Assembly (NCBI GenBank): GCA_029721515.1
Contig: CM056567.1
Location: forward strand, 11,920,007 to 11,984,006
Source of the DNA: Synanceia verrucosa
Taxonomy: Eukaryota; Chordata; Actinopteri; Perciformes; Synanceiidae
DNA length: 64,000 bases
Reading direction: 5' to 3'
A program made the position numbers and the translations under genes. Position 1 is the first letter of the stretch, and every line of letters begins with the position of its first letter. Shown here piece after piece: positions 26,501 to 35,281 of this stretch. The notes under the pieces are model-generated. The model saw nothing but the letters and a program-made list of their open reading frames with translations. It searched no databases and was not told where the DNA came from.

Positions 26501-28061
26501 GATGCATTTAAAGCATCACAGCAGCTACAAAATGTGGTAAATATGTTCCATGACTCAAACATGGATACAACAGCAGGACTACATTACATGCAGGTGAAAT
26601 GGGTTCATGCTTCATCCAGACATGTCTTAAATGGTGTTAGTCAACAGGTTAGTGGTGGCTGGGCTGAACCACACTGGGGCATCATGCACAAGAGAGACAG
26701 AGATGGAGGGCAGATGAACTACAACTTATGTTTCATGGCAGACACAGGAGGTTCTGTACATACCCAGAAAGAGCCTCTTAGGGATTCTGATCTCCTCGTC
26801 CTTACTGTCTGTTGCTACAGACAAAAAAAATAAAGAAACAACACAGGGAAAGAAGAAAAGAGCTTGGTTTTCTTCATGTTTTCAGCAAAGTCAGAGGAGA
26901 CCCGTGATGTGTCAGGTTACTGAACTTGGGCTTGACTTCGTGAGTTATTGGTGACATTGCAAAACTACAGACTCGCAGATTAGTTAGATCACTGAATATT
27001 ACAGTGATCCAACAATCTGTGAAGTCTGTCTAAAAGTTGTCTGGAAATAGAGTTGTCCTTTATTTCTTTTTTTTTTGCTAACTGGCCTACAGCTACAGGT
27101 TTTCCTTCATGAATGGAGACTCCAGTAATTTAACAAATTGTGTACTTGACTTTCATTCTTTCAATGTGTATTTTGTCATCTGACATAAAGCCTATAGACA
27201 TTCACATTCATTGCCCCAAGTGTCTTCCCTTCCCCTCTTTTCAGACTGCTGCAGGGATGGTAGCATGGCTGAAGCATCTGATCTTGGAGCAGGAGTACAT
27301 ACCACTGCATACAACACGTGATACAGGCTTAAACACATGACTAAACCACAGAGAGCTGCTCCTTGTTTTTTTGTTTGCTAAGGGCTGTACATAAATGATC
27401 CACTACATCAACATGTACGAGAGACACTTTTGTTAACTTAATTGCAACTTATTATGGGCTTATTTCTAAGAGCCCATAATGAGCATAATGATAATGATTG
27501 TAATTTTGGTCAATTACTAATATCTTGTAACTGTATTACTGTTAACAGAATAATACAAAGCGTCCAAGCATCTATCGACTATTTTAGACAGGTACTGCTG
27601 TGAAAAATGTGATGCTTTCAAGTGTTCTCTAAATAGAGAAATACTGATTTTGGAGGGTTATTTTTGAACCATCTCTTAACAAACACATCATGTCACAGGC
27701 AACATCCGTCGGCGTAGTTAGGTGACGTGGAATTTGCTACAAGTGTTGAAGCAGGTTGACCTGGATGATTATTCAAACATCAGTGTGGTAACTCACACAG
27801 GGAAGTAAAGAGATCTTTTAAAACTGTGCTCATGAACACATTCACTATGATATGTTTATATCACACAATTATTGCACATTACACACACAAAATGACTTGT
27901 GTGTAATGTGCAACTGAAAAATATATGTATATATACTAACAGAGTGAAAAAATGTAATTTCCCTCATTGAGGGATTAATAAAGGAATTCTTCTTCTTCTT
28001 CTTCTTCTTCTTCACAAGATCACATCTCTATCACACATTCTCATACTGTACCTCCCCACCA

Positions 28062-28095
<34 letters not shown>

Positions 28096-29035
28096 ACACA
28101 CAATCACTCAGTCACACAGCGAACCGAGATAACTCAAGCTTTATTTGTTAAGGGGCCCTGCAGAGGGTTTTCTGACCTATGAAGGAGCGTCTCTTGGTGC
28201 TGAGTTCAGTGGCCATGCGGACGTTGGTGCACAGGTTCAGCATGATGAGCATGGTGGCGATCATGACGATGCTCTGCCAGAGCAGCAGCGTCTCGAAGTA
28301 GCGGCCAAATCTGATGGAAGAAAACAGAGAATGTGTGAACCTACTATGTCAAATGTAGCACACTTGAAGTGACGTAATACACATGCTTGATTTTCTATGT
28401 GTTATAGAAACTGTAAGGGACCCATGTGTTTGTGCCTACCTGGTTAGTACTATTGTTTAACTTATTAAATGGAATGCAACTATCAATTTAAGCCCTTTTC
28501 CGAATAATTATAAAATTGAATCCAGCCTGCATCCAGTGTACCAGCAGCTGCTATTAACTTAATTTGTGTGAGTGATGTGTTTATCATAATTTGTGTCCCC
28601 ACTTCAGTAGGCGGCAGCAGCGCAATAGGAACGCCTAAGACTATCACTTCTAAGCCGAATTTTAGAGAATATCCCATTGATTCAAGAAACACTCTGAGTC
28701 TTGCTCCATTTGACATATACTTTGGTTTATTGGTGAAAGAATATTGAATTGATCGGTTTTTGAATGGAGGTTTGGCACCACTTACAACATAAGCTGGTCT
28801 GTCTACAGTGAGTGAACAGGATGATGTGTTACCTGAAGAGTATCCGTAGGATGTTAGCCACCAGGAGGACCAGGCACACGTATGTGGAGAACCCCTCTGC
28901 ATTCTGAGTCCGACGGATGTCTCGGTACTGGGGGATGTAGGGCACCAACCCACCAAACACCATGGCACCAGCAGCGACCCACGACACCAGGTTGTGAAAC
29001 ACCAGCACAATCTGCTCAAACACCTCATCCTCCAT
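9086..29035 (-). CDS. slc66a2: PQ-loop membrane protein SLC66A2 (PQLC1), whole gene span, four coding exons
   Basis: Exons 29035-28833, 28310-28177, 19209-18993 and 9296-9086 join to 254 codons plus TGA, with GT-AG introns in phases 2, 1 and 2. The protein is hydrophobic with about seven membrane segments. It carries two PQ motifs: VPYIPQYRDIRRTQ (P35-Q36) and GTPQLYCNY (P170-Q171). Similarity to human PQLC1 runs along the whole length, and the length matches the shorter human isoform. The start at 29035 aligns with the human N-terminus and has a good context (A at -3, G at +4). An in-frame GTG two codons upstream is not needed. PQ-loop proteins act in intracellular membranes. The yeast relative Any1/Cfs1 has been linked to phospholipid flippase balance; the substrate here is unknown. 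It faces hsbp1l1 head to head and kcng2 tail to tail. Confidence 0.92.
9390..9505 (+). repeat. tRNA-headed SINE fragment
   Basis: It has a B-box-like GTGGGTTTGATCGG at 9398-9411. This is followed by phrases common in a widespread fish SINE: CCATGAGCGAGACACTTAAC, GGTTAAATGCAGAGGTCAAA and ATGATCAGTAATGCTGATTC. Short and diverged. Confidence 0.5.
14492..14521 (+). repeat. (TG)n microsatellite
   Basis: Fifteen uninterrupted TG units inside slc66a2 intron 3. Confidence 0.97.
18993..19209 (-). CDS. slc66a2: slc66a2 coding exon 3
   Basis: Acceptor CACCTTTAG, donor GAATGAG|GTATGT. The 217-base exon encodes DFDWNYFWLW, a membrane segment ending YITYLFLDS, VETLGFLAVFTEAMLG, and the second PQ motif (TPQLYCNYQNKSTEGM). 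These blocks match human SLC66A2 almost residue for residue. Joined to exon 2 the junction reads RRSFI-DFDW. Confidence 0.92.
25020..25033 (-). promoter_or_regulatory. CTCF-like motif
   Basis: The minus strand reads CCCACTAGATGGCTT, matching 12 of 14 positions of the CTCF core CCASYAGRKGGCRS. It lies about 85 bp from a second site in the same orientation. Binding is not shown by sequence alone. Confidence 0.4.
25106..25120 (-). promoter_or_regulatory. CTCF-like motif
   Basis: The minus strand reads GACACTAGATGGCAG, matching 13 of 14 positions of CCASYAGRKGGCRS. Same orientation as the site at 25020. Confidence 0.45.
27872..27913. repeat. Perfect 16-bp stem inverted repeat
   Basis: TTGCACATTACACACA (27872-27887) is repeated inverted at 27898-27913 with a 10-nt loop. 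It lies just upstream of the LINE-like tail at 27951 and may be part of that element's 3' end. Confidence 0.85.
27951..28013 (+). repeat. Non-LTR retroelement-like 3' tail with (TTC)n
   Basis: AATTTCCCTCATTGAGGGAT, then TAATAAAGGAATTC, runs into about eight TTC units. A 'TTTCCC...GGGATTAATAAAG' end followed by a simple repeat is a common LINE/SINE tail in fish. The body of the element was not recognised. Confidence 0.55.
28064..28092 (+). repeat. (CA)n microsatellite
   Basis: About fourteen CA units in slc66a2 intron 2, near the exon 2 donor. Confidence 0.95.
28177..28310 (-). CDS. slc66a2: slc66a2 coding exon 2
   Basis: Acceptor CTTCCATCAG, donor CTTCATAG|GTCAGA. The 134-base exon encodes a membrane segment (LLLWQSIVMIATMLIMLNLC) and the cytosolic stretch ending TKRRSFI. 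It matches the human [20 protein letters not shown] region. The exon ends in phase 1. Confidence 0.9.
28311..28832 (-). other. slc66a2: slc66a2 intron 1
   Basis: A 522-base GT-AG intron with no other feature. A chance frame extends exon 1 into it (to 28483), but it has no similarity to the family once past the GTAACA donor. Confidence 0.8.
28833..29035 (-). CDS. slc66a2: slc66a2 coding exon 1
   Basis: It encodes the start MEDEVFEQI, the first membrane segment and the first PQ motif (VPYIPQYRDIRRTQNAEGF), then YVCLVLLVANILRILF. Donor CTTCAG|GTAACA, phase 2. The ATG at 29035-29033 is in context GTGAACATGG. Confidence 0.92.
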
Positions 29036-29613
29036 GTTCACTTGCTCACCGGTCCAACACCTGGCGCAAGAAGTTGTGAGGTGACGCCAGTTGACTCAAT
29101 GGAGACGGTAAACGGTGTTTATGCTCCTCTGGTTCCTTGTGGTGACTTTCGTGCTTTCCATGCGCAGACAAAGAGGCAGCTAGTGCCACGCCATCACAAG
29201 CCCAGCAGTGTATCAGAAACGATGAGCCGGGGGGGGCTAACGATTCAGTAATATCTGAATACAAAACAATTAATGATAACACCAATAGTCACTGTACCGA
29301 GAGAACGACGCTCACTGAAGGCAGCGGTAGTATGTGTAGAGGTGGTGACGAACATTAATCTGCTCAATTTGTTTAAAAAAAGTCAACACTCTTGATGCTA
29401 GCCTGTGTTTTTTGAAAGGGCTGCTCTGAACTCAGAAGAAGAAACTAAGAAGGTTCCAGAAATGGTATAAAAATCCCTTGGCACTGGCAGTACACTCGAA
29501 ACTAAATGTACAGTTTTTTTTACGATTGTTTCCTCGCTGGTTGGTCCGTATTAAGAGTGTTTCTATCGCGGATATAGAAAAGTAATCGGTTTCGATTCTA
29601 TACTGGAGCACTC

Positions 29614-29636
29614 ACTTCCGGGAACGTATTACGTCA
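29614..29636. promoter_or_regulatory. ETS and CRE/ATF motif cluster
   Basis: ACTTCCGGG (29614-29622, ETS type) is followed 6 bp later by TTACGTCA (29629-29636, ATF/CREB type), with further CG dinucleotides on the right. It lies about 580 bp upstream of the slc66a2 start and 1.6 kb upstream of the hsbp1l1 start, and could serve either. Inferred from motifs only. Confidence 0.35.
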
Positions 29637-30053
29637 CGCGTTACGACAAAGATGTACGATTCAATCAAGATAGTTCACACACCACCGATACTGTCATGAT
29701 ACTGTCGTACTTGTGGGCAGTAAGGGCCTATAAGACTGACAGGGGCACTAAACAAATATTAGAACATAAAGTTTTTAGTGGAAAATTATGAACGTATCGT
29801 CCCAAATAGACGATTTAATTTACAAGGGACTATTAAAACTAACAATTTACCTTTTCCCTTGTTTTTGGCAGAAAGTAAACATCCAGTGTGCAGAATGTTG
29901 CATGCATACCGGCACAGTGTCATATTCTCATGCTCACAGTCACTAAATATTACACAGTAAGTAATTCTACTATACAAAAGCTGCAAGGTAGAGAAATCTG
30001 AAATCTTTGAACTGGGCTCTGGAGGTGTGGTTACAGCAACTGTGCACAACTGG

Positions 30054-30159
30054 TGACACGGCCAGTGGCGGGGCCCTGATATCTTTTCATTGAGGAAAAA
30101 AAAACCCCCGGCTGTGCCCCTGTCCAGCTCCCAGGGCCCCATGAGTTAATCCAGCCCTG
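30054..30159 (-). repeat. DNA-transposon-end-like fragment
   Basis: The minus strand begins CAGGGCTGGATTAACTCATG, then GGGCCCTGGG, followed by a GC-rich stretch with an A/T run. CAGGGCTGGATTAA-type ends are frequent on fish DNA transposons. No matching opposite end or transposase was found. Confidence 0.35.
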
Positions 30160-31258
30160 CTGCAGGTAATTAATATTGTATTGAGGAGTAACATCCATTG
30201 CAGAAAGGGCCTCTTATTCTTTCCTCTTATTATCTCACTCTGCCTGTGTTTTGCCTCTCTTAAATGTTTCATATAACCTGGTTTACTGTAGTTGTCTTAT
30301 TGCTAAGCATGTCACACCAGTTCAAATGCAACACAGTCACCAAGAGTGACTGTCACTGACACAAAATCCAGATTATAAAGACTCATAAGGTTTTAATGAA
30401 AGTTATGTAATCCTTGTGGCAGACAGGCTCCTCACTCATCTGTCACTGTGATCCAGGATAATCTCTTATATAAAAAGCAAAGCTCCGTGTGGGGAGAGGG
30501 AATAGTTCCTACTTCTCTACATCACACAGGATACAATGACCTGTCAGGCAGGATTGACTGGTGTACAAAGAGTTAACAGGGATGTTTTGCCCATATGCAA
30601 CCATGCATACATTCTAGTGCAGATGACTAAATCAAGCCAGTCAAAGGAAGTCACCACGGGACCGGAAATGCACCTTCATAATAAAATCGCATCGCACGTT
30701 ACGTTAAGGGAAATCTTATTGTATCAAATAGTCAGAGGCACTTTAACACACAGTTACAACTGTATAAAACATAGTGTTGAGGCTGCCTTCACATTTTGTA
30801 CTGTAGACACATTTTCCACCCTAAAAGTTAGTTTATATTCAACATACACATCCTTGACTGACACTTAGCAGCGTGACTGTGATGTCATTATGAGGCAATA
30901 CAACATGTTTTTTGTATATCAATATATGTGAAAATGTTCCTAGCTTCATATTGATATGTAAATTAAGCTACAATCATTAAGATGCAATCATTAATTATTC
31001 TCTCTCTTGAGACTTCACTGTAGGAAAACAAAGCATTCTTTAACTGACCTTTATTGTGAAATGATGGACACTACAACAGGAAGTTGTATTGTTTTCACTG
31101 CCGACGCAATTTACCGCAAAGTTCTGGGAGTCCCTGTTAACGTTTTTGAGAGGAAACTGAGTGCAGATTTACACAGTCGATGTTACAGCCCAGTGTAAGA
31201 GCAGCCACAGGCAGATTATATGGCCCATATTCAGGTTCCATCGATATATTGAGAAACG

Positions 31259-31303
31259 ATGTCAAGAACAGACTGCAAGGCAGCTAAAGACATGACACAG
31301 GCG
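31259..31303 (+). CDS. hsbp1l1: hsbp1l1 coding exon 1
   Basis: Fifteen codons, MSRTDCKAAKDMTQA, ending in the strong donor GCG|GTAAGT, phase 0. Too short to be found as an ORF; chosen because it is in frame and extends the coiled coil at the right place for the family. Confidence 0.75.
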
Positions 31304-32354
31304 GTAAGTTTGTCGGACAGGAGCCGTGTTTTGTAAAAGCACAACTAGGAAAGCAAACGTGTGCATACATATTTTTTTCTGACGATTTTCTGTAGATGGA
31401 GGAAACGATGCAGCGACTTCAAGGACGTTTCCAGGCGATGTCGGAGCAGCTGGAGTCCAAAAATATCCTTTTTCTTTGTAACTTGTTCCCTCCTGTAAAG
31501 TATTCACAGCTTGGAAACTTCATTCACTGCATGCTTTTATCTTTTAGCGTTTCCGGTTTACGTCCGAAATGACGCAGCATTTTGGTCTGTGGTCTTGAGA
31601 CCAGTGAACCAAAACACACCTGAGAGCACACTATGGTCAAACCCACCTGCGGTAACACGCATGACCACAGGGAGGCGACAAAACCTCAACGTAGGTCAGA
31701 ATAGAATATTAGTTAATTGATCTTTACTGGAGGAATTTACCTGCTACAGCAGCGTAAACAAGTTATAGTAAGAAAAAAAATAGAAAATAAAATAATAGGA
31801 TATGTAGTAATAATAATACCAATACTAATAAAAGTATTCACAGTATGTAATGACAAGTAAATCTAAATTGAATATTTAAATAAAAAACATTATTTAGACT
31901 ATGGATATGACTTATAAAGTATAAAAATAGAAATAAAAGAAAACAGTGCAAATTTGCAAATTAGTTACTGTTGTGTTGTGATGACAAATAACTGAAATGG
32001 CAATTATAGTAATCAGCCAGTGATGCTGATGTAGAATATATCGTGTAAGCTACTATTCCCACAGCAGGCATTGTGATTTGTCATAATAAGACAAAGCACA
32101 GAAATTACAGTTTTGCTACTTTTAAAATACTGTCTGTAAAAACAATATAATAGTAAACTATATGTGTAATAATGTAATGTGAGTCAGAATTATGTGCTGC
32201 CTGGCTCTAACGAGACACGAAGTACATTTCCTGGCAGATGTCTTCCTTCACTTTCACACTAGATGAGATGGGAACTCGCATCGGTGACCTTGAGAAGAAC
32301 GTGTCTGAGCTCATGACACAGGCTGGCATGGAGGAGCAGGCCATTTCCAAGTGA
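31259..32354 (+). CDS. hsbp1l1: Heat shock factor-binding protein 1-like, whole gene span, three coding exons
   Basis: Exons 31259-31303, 31396-31462 and 32260-32354 join to 68 codons plus TGA. Human HSBP1 and HSBP1L1 are about 76 and 74 residues. The protein is almost all coiled coil: KDMTQAMEETMQRLQGRF (10-27), FQAMSEQLESKIDEMGTRI (27-45) and DLEKNVSELMTQAG (47-60), aligning without gaps to HSBP1. Family members form small helical bundles. HSBP1 is known for binding the HSF1 trimer region and for a role in WASH complex assembly; the L1 paralogue is little studied. EMGTRI and the neighbours kcng2 and slc66a2 favour hsbp1l1 over hsbp1. Intron 1 is GT-AG; intron 2 fits a U12 AT-AC intron. The start has A at -3. 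Confidence 0.85.
31396..31462 (+). CDS. hsbp1l1: hsbp1l1 coding exon 2
   Basis: It follows TTTTCTGTAG and encodes MEETMQRLQGRFQAMSEQLE, then SK, ending in phase 1 at AAAA. There is no GT here; the next bases are ATATCCTTTTT, the U12-type AT-AC donor. Confidence 0.82.
31463..32259 (+). other. hsbp1l1: hsbp1l1 intron 2, probable U12-type AT-AC intron
   Basis: 797 bases. Donor ATATCCTTT at 31463-31471 matches the minor-spliceosome consensus RTATCCTTT exactly. TTCCTTCAC at 32243-32251 matches the branch consensus TTCCTTRAY at 8 of 9, with the branch A 9 bases before the end. The intron ends in AC at 32258-32259. Using these ends restores an ungapped alignment to HSBP1. The interior is AT-rich with no gene. 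Confidence 0.8.
32260..32354 (+). CDS. hsbp1l1: hsbp1l1 coding exon 3
   Basis: It begins TAGATGAGATGG; with the exon 2 A it reads I-DEMGTRIGDLEKNVSELM, then TQAGMEEQAISK and TGA at 32352-32354. DLEKN..LMTQAG is the family signature. Confidence 0.88.
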
Positions 32355-33000
32355 CAGCTGGCCTGCGCTTCATCTGTTTCATCTCGTCACATAATTGCCA
32401 AAAACCGAGGGGTTTCATGTTGCTTTGCCAACAGTGATGCCACGTTAGTGGTGACTGCAAAGTTCCACACTTTTGGTCAAACTCTGAAACAGGACTTCTG
32501 AGTGGGCATCATTTTACCTTATTGAGCTAAATGTTTTTCAAATACCAACACTAATTACATCCTCAGGTTAAGCTGAAGCACCAATGTCATGTTTTTTTAT
32601 TTTCATTGCATGTCCAACCAATAATGAACTCACATACACACTACCTCATGTTTCCAAAGCTTTTTTTTTTTTTAAATGCCTTGAAACCTTCATTGTACCT
32701 TCATTGCACTTTCATACATGTTTTGGTCCTCTCCACTTTCAGTGCCACCTTTTACCACCACTAGCTTTGTAGGTGCACATTATGCAGATGTTTATAAAGG
32801 CTGCACTTTAACATAGAGGACGGAGAGCATTATCTTACCAATCATATAAATCATACCACCAAAGAAAACATAAGCAGGCAGTCAAGCTGTTGACAACTCA
32901 CCATGTCTAGGTTTTTAGTATTTGCACTACACTACTACACTTTTATAATGTCCCCATAAAACTGTTCGAGAATGCAAATAAGCAATAAAGTGGCCTTAAA
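32355..33000 (+). other. hsbp1l1: hsbp1l1 3' UTR and poly(A) signal
   Basis: AATAAA at 32984-32989, followed by GTGGCC and, about 15 bases on, TGTCTTTATGGTG, is the best poly(A) site. It gives a 3' UTR of about 650 bases. The UTR is AT-rich with a T-run near 32660. Confidence 0.55.
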
Positions 33001-33758
33001 TGTCTTTATGGTGACAACAGGAGTTGCAAACTGAAGGATTATATATTTTTAATGATAACTTTGATGAATATACTGTTTATCATTGATGCAATTTATTTCT
33101 GAGCACCATGTAAAGTACAACTGAGTGTCACATCATGTTGCTACACCTGTCTAACCACCGCTGTTAATGTACAGTACATGGTTGCAGTCAGATCAGCCAT
33201 CAGATAAACTCAATGGTTTATGTATGCTGTAGTATATGTATAATTACTGTGCACCAAAGTTACTGTAGCATGCAGGAGCCAAGTAAAGATATATTTAAAA
33301 ACAATTTTAGTGTTGAGTATATGTGAAATACAAAAAGTTATTTTTTTTTCTATATTGTATTACATCAAGCATGATGACTTGTCTCTAGAGAAAAGGAGAA
33401 ACAAGTAAATCACATCATAATTACAGCCAATTGACTTGTTTTTCTGTTGGCTACAACTGAAATTACACATGAATTTAAAGCATGTCAGTATAAAGTCAAG
33501 AGCTTTAGTGAAGTTACCATTTACATACATTCATGTATGTAAGCCTTATGGAGTAAAACTGAAATCCCTCATGTCAATTACCATCATAGGTAAGCTCAAC
33601 TTTTCTTTTGCTCTTGCTCCACTTCTCAAAGAGGTTACAGTCATATGTGGGACAGTTCAGCAGGAGGGAAATTTTGTTGCCAGTACAGGAAAACGCTCAG
33701 AGGACATATTCGCTGATGACCTCATGGTGCTCGCTGAGCTGCTGGTGTGATGCTGTAT

Positions 33759-33774
33759 CCCCCTCTAGTGGTCA
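33759..33774 (-). promoter_or_regulatory. CTCF-like motif
   Basis: The minus strand reads TGACCACTAGAGGGGG, matching 12 of 13 positions of CCASYAGRKGGCR. Confidence 0.4.
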
Positions 33775-34810
33775 CATCTACTCATTACAGTGAGTCTATG
33801 TGTCGCTGACCGTGGTTCTGAAATGTCTTTGCTCAGCTTCTATCTGTATAGTTGTGAATCAGGACTGTTTAAACTGTAGTTTCACCTGCATGTGACAGCC
33901 ATAATGAAACATAAACAAACAAACAAAAAAGTATGTAGACTGACTGCCCTTTTGCTATTTTTCATGTTTTTTTTCATGGTTTTCCCAGTTTAGTGTGACA
34001 TGAGTTTAAGTTTCCGTGTTATGACCAGAACCAACATAAAACCTGTTAGATAATGTCAAATAAAGTTATTTTATTTACAAGGAACTTATATGTACTTGAA
34101 CTACCAAGGAGGTTATGTTCGGTGGGTGTTGCTCAAATCAGTACACAAATGTAACCAAAAAGGGCTTATAATAATTTACCTAAACTAAACCAAAACACAA
34201 ACCCCACTAACTGAAACTACTGGATATAAAATCTCAGGAAACAGGAAAATACTCTGGCATATTCTAACAATATATCTGACAAGGGCCTCAATGTTGGGTC
34301 TCCTAAAGCCTCAGTACGACTGTTAGCCTTCTTGCACAAACAGGCGGTAAGCTGTTCAAGGAAAAATCACAGCTGCTACAAGTGGCAATCTGTCTACTAA
34401 TTTATCACAGGTGTTCTTGATTGCTTCTCTTAGGTTGGATGACTGGACTGGTTGCGGCTCTAATCAGGCTCCTTCAGAACCAGAACCAACCAGAACAGTG
34501 GGACAAGCATGAGCATATGGGTATCCAGCTCACCGCAGGAACCTCACAACCTTCTTAGCAGAGGTGCAAAACACATCAGAAAGTTTTTATACACATGGGA
34601 GGACAAGCATAACACCCCCATTTTAGACACAAACTGATGGTTTGTAAAATGCTGTGGAGGAAATCCCTGTCTCAATATCTCATTAAAAACCTGAAACCAG
34701 ACAGTGGAGACTCTTATGGTGACACAGATGTTATGTTCAGGTGTCTTGACATACTGTTGGTTATATGGTCAACATTTTATCAGACCATTGTGGTTGTTTG
34801 CAGTGTTTGT

Positions 34811-34824
34811 GCTGTAGATGGCAG
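34811..34824 (+). promoter_or_regulatory. CTCF-like motif
   Basis: GCTGTAGATGGCAG matches 12 of 14 positions of CCASYAGRKGGCRS, with the whole right part intact. It points away from the site at 33759. Confidence 0.35.
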
Positions 34825-35035
34825 TATTTATTAATCTTTGCACTGCGCTGCTCTTTTATCTTATTTAGAATAATTTACAGCACCATGTTGACCACAAGGG
34901 ACATAATAAATGATTCAAACAAACATAATCTTCTTATGCATCTATGAATGCATGTGTGTGTGAGGGTTTGTCTTATGTCCACATTGGGCTCACACACTTG
35001 ACTTGAGACCAGTTGATTGGGGACGGTTTGTGCAA

Positions 35036-35189
35036 TTGGGGACAAAGTCCATGTACCCAATTGTTCAAACCTTGATTTTGGGTCAGTGGTTAGGGTTAGG
35101 TTGAGGTTAGGGTTAGGTTTAGGCTTAGGCAATTAGTTGTTGTAGTTAGGCTTAGGGTAAGTTTTTAGGAAATCAAACTTTGTCCCCAA
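35036..35189. repeat. Telomere-like TTAGGG block between 13-bp inverted repeats
   Basis: 35088-35168 holds degenerate tandem TTAGGG/TTAGGTT/TTAGGC units. It is flanked by TTGGGGACAAAGT (35036-35048) and its exact inverse ACTTTGTCCCCAA (35177-35189). A long (GT)n follows at 35239. It may be an interstitial telomeric relic or a fish dispersed element that carries such units. Confidence 0.75.
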
Positions 35190-35238
35190 AGGGAGGTTAA
35201 AAATGCCTAAATACCCCAAAGGTGACTGAAGTAAACAT

Positions 35239-35240
35239 GT

Positions 35241-35281
<41 letters not shown>
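35239..35281 (+). repeat. (GT)n microsatellite
   Basis: About 21 GT units directly right of the telomere-like block. Confidence 0.95.

Larger units (their letters stand above)
19210..28176 (-). other. slc66a2: slc66a2 intron 2
   Basis: About 9 kb, GT-AG. No gene seen. It holds two CTCF-like motifs (25020-25033, 25106-25120), a weaker one near 22949-22962, a stem-loop at 27451-27480 and another at 27872-27913. It also has a LINE-like tail with (TTC)n at 27951-28013 and (CA)n at 28064-28092. I found no convincing equivalent of the extra human exon that adds residues before RRSFL. Confidence 0.8.
29036..31258. other. Divergent intergenic region between slc66a2 and hsbp1l1
   Basis: About 2.2 kb separates the two start codons, which point away from each other. 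The left part must hold the 5' UTR and promoter of slc66a2. A CpG-containing cluster at 29600-29650 and a transposon-end-like fragment at 30054-30159 are the only items seen. No protein-coding gene is supported. Confidence 0.65.

Noticed and set aside
28483..28832. Frame continuing from slc66a2 exon 1 into intron 1
   Set aside because: Similarity to the family stops exactly at the GTAACA donor; the remainder resembles nothing.
29036..29041. A start for slc66a2 two codons upstream (MNMEDE...)
   Set aside because: The upstream codon is GTG; the ATG at 29035 has a good vertebrate context and aligns with the human N-terminus.
31463..32262. Conventional GT-AG splicing for hsbp1l1 intron 2 (donor TTT|GTAACT, acceptor CACACTAG)
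   Set aside because: It stays in frame but adds about four residues (NILFLY-type) to a coiled coil that otherwise aligns to HSBP1 without gaps. It also ignores an exact U12 donor. Not fully excluded without transcripts.
33436..33750. 104-codon ORF between hsbp1l1 and vsnl1
   Set aside because: No recognisable domain, no splice or poly(A) context that marks it as a gene, and ordinary codon composition for intergenic DNA.
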